The notes beneath the pieces are model-generated. The model had not been told where the DNA came from. It saw only the letters and a program-made list of their open reading frames with translations, and did not search any database. A program made the translations under genes and the position numbers. Positions 27,665 to 39,078 of a stretch of DNA of 64,000 nucleotides are shown here, piece by piece. The stretch is from DALYLB01 sp964468345 (GTDB taxonomy: Bacteria > Acidobacteriota > Blastocatellia > RBC074): assembly GCA_964468345.1 (NCBI GenBank), contig CAYXVZ010000010.1, positions 1 through 64,000 of the forward strand. The letters run 5' to 3'. The stretch's first letter is position 1, and each line of letters opens with the position of its first letter.

Positions 27665-28740
27665 AAAACAGCGTCTATATGAACTGGGCTAAGTATCACG
27701 CCGCGGCCCGGTACAATCTGGCAAACAGCGGCATTCTCGGTTGCAGCCTCGACGACCTCACCATCGAACGCGCCGATCTCGTTATCAATGGGCCGAACGG
27801 CGAAGGGTATGCGCCGCTGAAAGCGGCCATCGCCGCGAAATACGGCGCGCAGCCCGCGCAGGTCGTGACTTCGCAGGGAACGTCGATGGCCAATTTTCTC
27901 GCCATGGCCACCGTCATCGAGCGAGACGATGAAGTCCTGATCGAACATCCCGCCTATGATCCGCTGCTTGCGGCCGCGACCTATCTGGGCGCGAAGGTCA
28001 ATCGCTTTCATCGCCGCTTTGAAAACGGGTATCAGCCCGATCTCGATGAATTGAAATCGCTGCTTACATCCCGAACGCGCCTGATCGTGCTGACCAGTCC
28101 GCATAATCCATCGGGAATTGCCGTCGCGCCCGACATCCTGCGGCAGATCGGCGAACTGGCCGCCGCGGCCGGCGCCCTGGTGATGGTCGATGAAGTCTAC
28201 CGCGACATTCTTTTTGAAGACGCGCCGCCGAGCGCCGTTCATCTTGGCCCGCATTTCATTGCCACCAGCAGTCTCACCAAAAGCTATGGCCTGAGCGGGC
28301 TTCGCTGCGGCTGGATTCTCTGCGATCCGGATCGCGCCGAAAAGATGCGGCGAATGAACGATCTATTCGGCGCGGTCGGCTCGATGCCTTCCGATTCGCT
28401 GGCCCTTGCGGCCTTTCATCAACTGCCTGCGCTCGAAAAACGGACCCGCGCAATGATGGAGGCCAATATCGCACTTGTACATGCCTTCCTAAATCAGCAT
28501 GATGACATTCTCGATTGTGTCACGCCCCCGCGTTCCATGATCGTTTTCCCCCGCTTGCAACATCTCAGCGACAGCCAGCCGATTCATGATGCTCTTCGAA
28601 AGTTCGATACGTCGATTGTGCCGGGCCGATTCTTTGAAGCACCGCGCCATTTCCGGCTGGGCTTTGCCGTGCGGCCGGAAGACGTGACAATTGGGCTGGA
28701 GAACTTGTCGAAGGTATTGCGGACTGGGGCTGGAAGCTGA
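27661..28740 (+). CDS. PLP-dependent aminotransferase, class I/II
   Basis: Fold-type I aminotransferase, 359 aa. The PLP-binding Lys is K207 in SSLTKSYGLSGLRCGW; SPHNPSG, the Asp/Tyr pair VDEVYRD, and the Arg-containing C-terminal FRLGFAV are visible. Substrate unknown. The usual N-terminal extension of AspC is shortened. Start GTG at 27661 overlaps the thiG stop by 4 bp; the linkage to thiamin biosynthesis is by position only. Its stop is directly at a TCATTTG palindrome. Confidence 0.85.
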   Translation: MKNSVYMNWAKYHAAARYNLANSGILGCSLDDLTIERADLVINGPNGEGYAPLKAAIAAKYGAQPAQVVTSQGTSMANFLAMATVIERDDEVLIEHPAYDPLLAAATYLGAKVNRFHRRFENGYQPDLDELKSLLTSRTRLIVLTSPHNPSGIAVAPDILRQIGELAAAAGALVMVDEVYRDILFEDAPPSAVHLGPHFIATSSLTKSYGLSGLRCGWILCDPDRAEKMRRMNDLFGAVGSMPSDSLALAAFHQLPALEKRTRAMMEANIALVHAFLNQHDDILDCVTPPRSMIVFPRLQHLSDSQPIHDALRKFDTSIVPGRFFEAPRHFRLGFAVRPEDVTIGLENLSKVLRTGAGS

Positions 28741-28785
28741 TCATTTGTCATTTGTCATTTGTCATTGATGACAAATGACAAATGA
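28741..28785. repeat. Heptamer palindrome, TCATTTG family, copy 2
   Basis: Left arm of TCATTTG units (28741-28766) and right arm of TGACAAA units (28767-28785) with almost no loop. Immediately after the aminotransferase stop. Confidence 0.92.
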
Positions 28786-28878
28786 TACTCCCTTAATAAT
28801 AAGGTATCCTTTCTTCTCGCGATAAAATCGCCCCGTGTTCGCGCTGTTCATTTCAGTTTCAATTTCACGGGAAATCGA

Positions 28879-29756
<878 letters not shown>

Positions 29757-29757
<1 letters not shown>

Positions 29758-29903
29758 TTGCGGATTGTGGATTTCGGATTGCGGATTGATACATATGATT
29801 CTGGTAGTTCTCTTTAAGTCTTTAATCGCAAGAGACAGCAACTCCGAGGTTTCAAATATCGATAGAGCAAATATTCCGCAATCCGTAATCCGCAATCCGC
29901 AAT
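29757..29903. repeat. Heptamer palindrome, ATTGCGG family
   Basis: The left arm (29757-29788) has units ATTGCGG, ATTGTGG, ATTTCGG and ATTGCGG. The right arm (29876-29903) is the complement (CCGCAATCCG units). The loop of about 87 nt shows no further feature. A single arm of the same family lies in frame inside the DUF1501 gene at 57844-57878. Confidence 0.88.
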
Positions 29904-29915
29904 AGGAGGCGCCTG

Positions 29916-30635
29916 ATGCTGTTTCCGATTGGAGACGACAACACAGATCGGCGGAATGTGCCGGTGATTACGTGGACCTTGATCGGGATTAATATCCTGT
30001 TCTTTCTGTATCAGATGGGGAATGATCCGTTCACCTATGGATACAGCGTTGTTCCGCGGGAAATCACGGAAGGCCGGGATCTGGCCGGCGTCGTTCGCCT
30101 GGGCGGAGGCGGCGTGCAGCTGTATCCGGGGCCGACGCCTATTTATCTGACCATCTTCACCGCCATGTTCATGCACGGCGGTCTGGCGCACATCGGCGGA
30201 AACATGCTCTATCTGTGGATCTTCGGCGATAACGTCGAAGACCGCATGGGCCACATCAAATTCCTGATCTTTTATCTGCTTTGCGGCGTGCTGGCGACGG
30301 CGGCGCATATCTTTTTCCAGCCGAAATCGATCGTGCCCTCGCTGGGAGCGTCGGGCGCCATCGCGGGCGTGCTGGGCGGATACTTGGTGCTCTTTCCGCA
30401 CCGGGGCGTCCGCGTCTTCCAATTCGGCCGCGTGGTCGAAATGCCCGCGCTGATCGTGATCGGGCTGTGGGGGCTGCTGCAATTCATCAGCGGCTTCGGC
30501 TCGCTGGGGCAGGGAGGTTCCAGCGGCGGCGTGGCCTATATGGCGCACGTCGGCGGTTTCGTCGCCGGGCTCGTGCTGGTCTTTCTGTTCCGAAATCCAC
30601 CGGCCCCGCCGCGGCAGCAGGAATACTGGCAGTAA
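29916..30635 (+). CDS. Rhomboid-family intramembrane serine protease
   Basis: 239 aa, six or so membrane helices. Catalytic Ser in SLGASGAIAGVLGG (near residue 145) and catalytic His in MAHVGGFVAGLVL (near 210); helix with HGGLAHIGGNMLYLWIFG is the oxyanion/HxxxN helix. Cleaves transmembrane substrates. A Pro-rich C-terminal tail follows. GGAGG precedes the start. The long luminal loop between the first and second helix (about 40 residues) matches bacterial rhomboids of the same subgroup. Confidence 0.93.
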   Translation: MLFPIGDDNTDRRNVPVITWTLIGINILFFLYQMGNDPFTYGYSVVPREITEGRDLAGVVRLGGGGVQLYPGPTPIYLTIFTAMFMHGGLAHIGGNMLYLWIFGDNVEDRMGHIKFLIFYLLCGVLATAAHIFFQPKSIVPSLGASGAIAGVLGGYLVLFPHRGVRVFQFGRVVEMPALIVIGLWGLLQFISGFGSLGQGGSSGGVAYMAHVGGFVAGLVLVFLFRNPPAPPRQQEYWQ

Positions 30636-30649
30636 GATGCGCGAGTAGG

Positions 30650-30746
30650 GAGGAGAGTGCGAAACAAACGAAAATAACGAAACAGACGAAAACAAGAAAA
30701 GAATATTTTCGTCTGTTTCGTTATTTTCGTTTGTCTCGTACTCTCT
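30650..30746. repeat. Nonamer palindrome, CGAAACAAA family, copy 4
   Basis: Left arm 30650-30691 and right arm 30705-30746; units include GCGAAACAAACGAAAATAAC. It sits between rhomboid and polA genes. Confidence 0.9.
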
Positions 30747-30780
30747 TTCTGCTTTGTAATGTACAGTCTTGTTAATCGAT

Positions 30781-32538
30781 ATGGAGTCGTGCCCCTTTAA
30801 ACTGATCGTCGATTCGGCGGAGGTCGCCCCGGCAGCGCAACAATTGCGCGGTGCGCCCGTGATGGGCCTCGATACCGAAACGACGGGGCTCGATCCGCAC
30901 ACACGGCGGCTGCGTCTGATCCAACTCGCCACGCCGCAAGAGACTTACATCTTCGATTGCTTTCGTCTTTCTCCCGCGCAATTGCAGCCGATTCTCGATT
31001 TGATCGCGTCGCCGCAACAGGTCAAGATTCTTCACAACGCGAAATTCGACGCGAAGTTTCTGATGCGCCATTGCGGCATCCGGCCGCGAAATCTTTTCGA
31101 TACTTTTCTCGCCAGCCGGCTGATCAGCGCCGGCGATGAGTCGCAGCGGCATGGGCTGGAGCCGGTCGTGAACCGCTTTCTCGGCATCAACCTCGACAAG
31201 ACGGAACAGGTCAGCGACTGGTCGGGCGAACTGGTTGCATCGCAATTGGAGTATGCCGCGCGGGATGCGTCGATCATGCTCCCATTGCGCGATCGGATCG
31301 CGGCGCGGCTCGATGAAATGGACCTGCGCCGCGTTGCGCAGCTCGAGTTCGACTGTGTGCTCTCGGTTGCGGCAATGGAACTGTCCGGCATCTATCTGGA
31401 TCGCAAGCGATGGCTCGTCTTGCTGGAAGGGATCGCAGATGAACATGCAAAAGTCACGGAGGAACTGCAGCGCGAATTCTCGCTCGGCGCGGCGCAGATG
31501 ACATTGTTCGGCCAGCCCGAGCCGATCAATCTCGATAGTCCCGCGCAGGTGCGCGAAGCGCTCGGCCGCATCGGCATTGAAGTCGAAGACACACGCGAGT
31601 GGACCCTGGCGAAACTAGCGCGCGAGCATCCCATCATTGAAAAACTGCTCGAACACCGGGGCCTGAGCCGCAATCTGTCTTCCTATGGCGAAAACATACT
31701 GGGCTTCATCAATCCCGCGACCGGCCGCATTCACGCGGAGTTCCGGCAGATCGGAACGCCCACCGGCCGGCTGACGGCGACTTCGCCGAGTCTGCAACAG
31801 ATTCCGAAGACGGCGGAATACCGCTCATGCTTTCGCGCGCCCGCGGGGCGAAAGCTGATCGTCGCCGATTACAGCCAGATCGAAATGCGTGTGGTGGCCG
31901 ATATCGCCAATGACGAAGCCTTGCTCGACGCCTTTGCCTCCGGCGCCGATCTGCATCGCGCCACGGCGGCCAATGTTTTCGGCATTCCGCTCGATTCCGT
32001 CACGAAACAGCAGCGCGAAGCGGCCAAGGGATTGAATTATGGATTTGTGTACGGCATGGGCGCGGAAGGCCTGGGCAGCCGCCTCGAAATTCCCGTTGCC
32101 GAGGCGCAAGGCCTGATCGATCGCTATTTCGCTGCCTATCCCGGCATCGGCCGCTGGCTCAAACAGGCCGCCGACACCGCCGTTCGTACGCTCGAAAGCC
32201 GGACGCTGACGGGCCGCCTCTGGAAATTTCAATATGACACCCGCGACCGCTCGCAACTTGCCTCGCTCAAACGCGTTGGCAAAAACGCCCCGATTCAGGG
32301 CACGGCCTCGGATATCTTCAAACGCGCCATGATCCTGCTCGATGAAGCCCTGCAGCCTTATGACGCCGCCATCGTCAATTCGATTCATGATGAACTCGTC
32401 GTCGAATGCGCCGAATCCTCTAGCGAAGAGGTCAAGAATATCGTCGTTCAAAAAATGGTCGAAGGCGCGAAGGAATTCATGCACCGCGTTCCCATCGAAG
32501 TCGATGCCGTCATCGGCGATGCATGGCTGAAGAAGTAA
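30781..32538 (+). CDS. polA: Family A DNA polymerase lacking the 5' nuclease domain
   Basis: 585 aa. The 3'-5' exonuclease has its three motifs intact: GLDTETTGLDP, HNAKFDAKFL and YAARDASIM. The polymerase has motif A VADYSQIEMRVVADI, motif B KGLNYGFVYGMG and motif C NSIHDELVVEC, with FRQIGTPTGRLTA upstream and IQGTASDIFKRAM between. Normal PolA is about 900 residues because of an N-terminal FEN domain; that domain is absent and the protein starts directly with the exonuclease, so this is the Klenow-like form found in some phyla. A separate 5' nuclease must supply flap removal. The ATG at 30781 is the first Met; a TTG four codons earlier is possible. Confidence 0.9.
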   Translation: MESCPFKLIVDSAEVAPAAQQLRGAPVMGLDTETTGLDPHTRRLRLIQLATPQETYIFDCFRLSPAQLQPILDLIASPQQVKILHNAKFDAKFLMRHCGIRPRNLFDTFLASRLISAGDESQRHGLEPVVNRFLGINLDKTEQVSDWSGELVASQLEYAARDASIMLPLRDRIAARLDEMDLRRVAQLEFDCVLSVAAMELSGIYLDRKRWLVLLEGIADEHAKVTEELQREFSLGAAQMTLFGQPEPINLDSPAQVREALGRIGIEVEDTREWTLAKLAREHPIIEKLLEHRGLSRNLSSYGENILGFINPATGRIHAEFRQIGTPTGRLTATSPSLQQIPKTAEYRSCFRAPAGRKLIVADYSQIEMRVVADIANDEALLDAFASGADLHRATAANVFGIPLDSVTKQQREAAKGLNYGFVYGMGAEGLGSRLEIPVAEAQGLIDRYFAAYPGIGRWLKQAADTAVRTLESRTLTGRLWKFQYDTRDRSQLASLKRVGKNAPIQGTASDIFKRAMILLDEALQPYDAAIVNSIHDELVVECAESSSEEVKNIVVQKMVEGAKEFMHRVPIEVDAVIGDAWLKK

Positions 32539-32606
32539 AAACACTGAATTCCGCGATTGGGCGGGGGCCGGCGAAAGTGTGCAATGGTACGATTTTTATA
32601 ATGCCT

Positions 32607-32628
32607 TATAGGACCTATAGGTCCTATA
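32607..32628. repeat. Perfect 22-bp palindrome TATAGGACCTATAGGTCCTA(TA)
   Basis: A perfect self-complementary 22-mer, internally built of 9-bp units AGGACCTAT/AGGTCCTAT, flanked by TTTTATA on both sides (32596-32602 and 32634-32640). It is between the polymerase gene and the GH95 remnant, in a 500-bp stretch (32539-33047) whose other content is the remnant itself. Confidence 0.85.
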
Positions 32629-32652
32629 GAACTTTTTATAACCCCGGAAACC

Positions 32653-32860
32653 ATGAAACCCAATCGACTGATCGCCATGCTGTTGATCGTCGCCGCAACC
32701 GTCTCTGCCGCGGACCTGCCGATCCGGTTCGAGAAACCCGCCGCGCAATTCACCGAAGCGCCGCCGCTGGGCAACAGCCGATTGGGCGCGATGGTATTTG
32801 GCACTCCCGATTGAAAACGCCTGGTACTGAATGAAAGCTCGCCTGGCGACGGGGGATGGT
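32653..32860 (+). pseudogene. 5' remnant of a GH95 alpha-L-fucosidase gene
   Basis: An ATG opens a frame with a signal peptide (LIAMLLIVAATVSA), then PPLGNSRLGAMVFGTPD. A TGA follows at 32812-32814, after which the same frame reads KRLVLNESS. PLGNGRLGAMVFGG...ER(I/L)xLNExxLW is the N-terminal signature of GH95 (alpha-L-fucosidase, glyco_hyd_65N). After NESS the similarity is lost and the frame ends near 32945. No other part of the roughly 750-residue enzyme is in the window, so this is a truncated and stop-bearing remnant, cut before the large regulator gene at 33048. The TGA is not at a Cys position. Confidence 0.75.
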
Positions 32861-33047
32861 ATGCACCCGTCGCCAGTTCCTGGATTGACCATTTTAATCT
32901 GGAACGATATTCTAACCAGACGTTGCTCGCTGCTATGCAAACCAATTCGAAATAGTACTTCCAAAATAACAACACAGGTGGTTGTGCGGGGGAAGTGTGC
33001 CTTCAGTCCCACCGCGCGGCTATGTTTTAGCATAAGGTGATACACGC

Positions 33048-36866
<3,819 letters not shown>

Positions 36867-36893
36867 TTTTACATTTCCATGTGTCTCAAGTGT

Positions 36894-36972
36894 GTGTCAC
36901 TGCCGTTTCCTCTTGGTCTGACACGTCGCTATGAGACGGGGCTGACACAGTTTTGATACTCGTAGTGTGTCA
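36894..36972. promoter_or_regulatory. Array of TGACAC hexamers (candidate activator sites)
   Basis: TGACAC occurs at 36919-36924 and 36943-36948 (plus), and as GTGTCA at 36894-36899 and 36967-36972. The starts are 25, 24 and 24 bp apart. A fifth copy is at 37086-37091. About 0.1 occurrence is expected by chance in 200 bp on both strands. The sites lie 90-170 bp upstream of the candidate -24/-12 element, the usual distance for enhancer-binding proteins. Confidence 0.55.
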
Positions 36973-37058
36973 TTTTTGTGGGACATGGCCTGTTTCAATG
37001 AAGGCTTTTTCCCTACAAATCTTGTCTTCTATTTCGCTTATCCATTTCGACTAACGCC

Positions 37059-37073
37059 TGGCCCGCGGGTTGA
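37059..37073 (+). promoter_or_regulatory. Candidate sigma-54 (-24/-12) promoter of the cassette
   Basis: CTGGCCCGCGGGTTGA (37058-37073) matches consensus YTGGCACG-N4-TTGC in 10 of 12 fixed positions; the last position is A instead of C. It predicts a transcript start near 37085 and a leader of about 84 nt before the ATG at 37169. The rest of 36867-37168 holds the hexamer array and no gene. Confidence 0.4.
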
Positions 37074-37168
37074 CCCCCTCATTTCTGACACGCCTTGTGA
37101 CATTCAATCGATTCATCCATCGCGTGATCCGGGAACACAAAGTCCGCTATCAAGAAAGGGGAGCCAAG

Positions 37169-37507
37169 ATGCCGAGAACAAAGAAATTCAATGTGAAAGC
37201 CGGGGAGACTACCAGTACTGTCATTACGAGTTACTTCACGAAAAAAGGTCTCGAACCATTCAGAACCACTGATCTGTCTGTGCTTGACAGATATGGTAGA
37301 CCGCTGACGCTCAAAATCACGATTGACTACGATCTGGGAGCGAATCAACAAGGAACGATTCAATATGTCATGGCAAAAATCGAAGTCAACGAAACGACAG
37401 GGAGGAAAGAGGGCGCTGTAAAAACTCTGCAATTCAATCTTCCGGCCGGCACGAATGCGCATTCACTCGACAACCTTCTCACGCAAGCCGGATTTGGGAA
37501 TGACTAA
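37169..37507 (+). CDS. Small conserved-type hypothetical protein, first gene of the toxin-like cassette
   Basis: 112 aa, not recognised. A basic start (MPRTKKFNVKAGETTSTVI) is followed by beta-strand-like alternation (LTLKITIDYDLGANQQGTIQY and AVKTLQFNLPAGTN). No signal peptide or membrane helix. The ATG at 37169 has AAAGGGGAG upstream and is preferred to an in-frame TTG 99 bp earlier. It starts a run of six co-directional genes with short gaps. Base composition is visibly more AT-rich (around 40-45% GC in several 60-nt blocks) than the neighbours. Confidence 0.7.
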   Translation: MPRTKKFNVKAGETTSTVITSYFTKKGLEPFRTTDLSVLDRYGRPLTLKITIDYDLGANQQGTIQYVMAKIEVNETTGRKEGAVKTLQFNLPAGTNAHSLDNLLTQAGFGND

Positions 37508-37561
37508 AAATGGTAATTCACCCAAGGAATTCGATGCCTCATTTCAACAAGGAGAAAATAA

Positions 37562-37819
37562 ATGCCGCTGACAAAACAACAGGCAACAATGAAAGAAGCC
37601 GTATTCAATGAAATCGTCGAAGTCTATCGGGGCGCCAGCGTGCCGCGAAATTGGAAGATCGAAAACTTCAATTGGACCGGGCCGAGCGAGGCTTTTGTGG
37701 CGACCATCAAAGCCTTGGAAAAAGTCAGTGTCCAACTGGTCTGGGAGAATAACAAAAATAGTGTGCGGCTGGTGAAGGCCGATAAGTCGTATTCGAAAGT
37801 CGGAACGATTGTTGAATAG
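37562..37819 (+). CDS. Small hypothetical protein, cassette gene 2
   Basis: 85 aa, not recognised. The sequence predicts one N-terminal helix (TKQQATMKEAVFNEIVEVY) and beta strands (VSVQLVWENN, SVRLVKADKS). No signal peptide. AAGGAGA lies 6 nt before the ATG. It lies between the first small gene (54-bp gap) and the toxin-like gene (29-bp gap), so it is probably part of one operon; a chaperone, immunity or co-toxin role is possible but unsupported. Confidence 0.68.
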   Translation: MPLTKQQATMKEAVFNEIVEVYRGASVPRNWKIENFNWTGPSEAFVATIKALEKVSVQLVWENNKNSVRLVKADKSYSKVGTIVE

Positions 37820-37848
37820 CAGGGGCCTATCTACGGAGAGGAATCAAA

Positions 37849-39045
37849 ATGTCCGCAAAAATTTTGCAATTCGGAGAAGAGCCGACCACATCCCAATTTC
37901 TGGTAAATGATCGCGGCGAGATCGTCAACGAAAAGGGCGAAGTTTTGATGAGCCACGCGGATGTGATCGCGATCAACTTGAAAATTATCACGATCAAGGC
38001 AATGCAGGAGCCCAAGGATGTGCCCGCGCTGAAGGCGACCGGAAACCTGAAGGCCATTTCCCAGAATGCGGTCGGCGAACTGTTGGAAAAATGCAAAACG
38101 GACCTGGATGGATGGGATCCGATTCGCACGACCATGACCAAACTTGCGAGTCGGCTGCATGGCTTTTGCGCCGATTCCATCACCGCGCTCGATGAGTTGG
38201 TGGCGATCTCCGGGGAATTGAGCAATTTCGAAACATTGCCCCAACGCCGCAGGGACGAGATTCGGGGAGATATGCAGGGAATCTTTTCCGAGTTGCAGGC
38301 CCAGGCGGAGAAAAACGAAAAAGACGCCGCCGACCTGGCAGCCTCGCTCGGCAAATTCAGCGCGTTGATCGGCAGCGACAAAATCTCCACCGATAACCTG
38401 CGAACTCGGTACAGCGATTACATCGAGGGGGAGCAATTGAGAATTCGGAATTTCGAGTTGTCGAAGGGCATGAAGCCCACGGACGATTTGCTGGCGGACC
38501 TGCAGACGAAAATCGTGGAGTTTCAGGCGGAGATCGCGGAGCTTGAAAAAAACTGGATCATTACAACATCGGTTGCCGGGGGCAGTGTCGCGTTGCTTTC
38601 CAATCCCGTCACCTTTCTTTTCGGTCTAGCCGGATGCATTGGATCCGGCGCCGCCGCGGGCGTATTCAAAGATAAATGGAATCAAAAGCTGGCGGAACTA
38701 CAGCCGTTCATCGATGAATTGAACCGGGCCGAGCGAATGATCTCGCTCCAAAGCTGGTTCAATTCAAATCAAACGTTCTTCAAGGACTTGTCGGAGGCGC
38801 TGGCCGATGTGACGACGCACCTGAACAACCTGCGGGGCGCGTGGCAGGAAATCGCCAATGAATTGGAGATTCTCGTGGGAGACACGGGGAAACTGAATTC
38901 TCTCAAGGCCGCTGCGGATGACTGGCAGCGCCCCATTTCCAATTTCAAAACCAAAACCACAAAAGCCGTTTATACCCGAATTCAGGATCTGGCGAGTTAC
39001 TTCCAAAAAGTCGCCTATCTCGATCGCGGCAATAAGGCTGCTTGA
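37849..39045 (+). CDS. Candidate ClyA/XaxA-type alpha-helical pore-forming toxin
   Basis: 398 aa, almost all predicted helix. Amphipathic helices (residues about 65-235) lead to a strongly hydrophobic hairpin at 237-272 (ITTSVAGGSVALLSNPVTFL then FGLAGCIGSGAAAGVF) and are followed by further long helices to about 390. This is the layout of the ClyA/Hbl/Nhe/XaxA/Cry6A family of alpha-pore-forming toxins: similar length (about 350-410 aa), a mid-to-late hydrophobic head segment, and no signal peptide. The assignment comes from architecture and hydropathy, not a residue-level match. Neighbours are a large coiled-coil protein, a secreted helical protein and a chitinase/endolysin. GGAGAGG precedes the ATG. 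A structural or eukaryote-like vesicle protein is the main alternative. Confidence 0.55.
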   Translation: MSAKILQFGEEPTTSQFLVNDRGEIVNEKGEVLMSHADVIAINLKIITIKAMQEPKDVPALKATGNLKAISQNAVGELLEKCKTDLDGWDPIRTTMTKLASRLHGFCADSITALDELVAISGELSNFETLPQRRRDEIRGDMQGIFSELQAQAEKNEKDAADLAASLGKFSALIGSDKISTDNLRTRYSDYIEGEQLRIRNFELSKGMKPTDDLLADLQTKIVEFQAEIAELEKNWIITTSVAGGSVALLSNPVTFLFGLAGCIGSGAAAGVFKDKWNQKLAELQPFIDELNRAERMISLQSWFNSNQTFFKDLSEALADVTTHLNNLRGAWQEIANELEILVGDTGKLNSLKAAADDWQRPISNFKTKTTKAVYTRIQDLASYFQKVAYLDRGNKAA

Positions 39046-39078
39046 TCCGCGGAATATCAGCGAGGAAAGAAGACGCTT

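Noticed and set aside
32812..32814. TGA in the GH95 remnant as a second selenocysteine codon
   Set aside because: The position is not a Cys in the family, there is no suitable hairpin, and the frame decays soon after.
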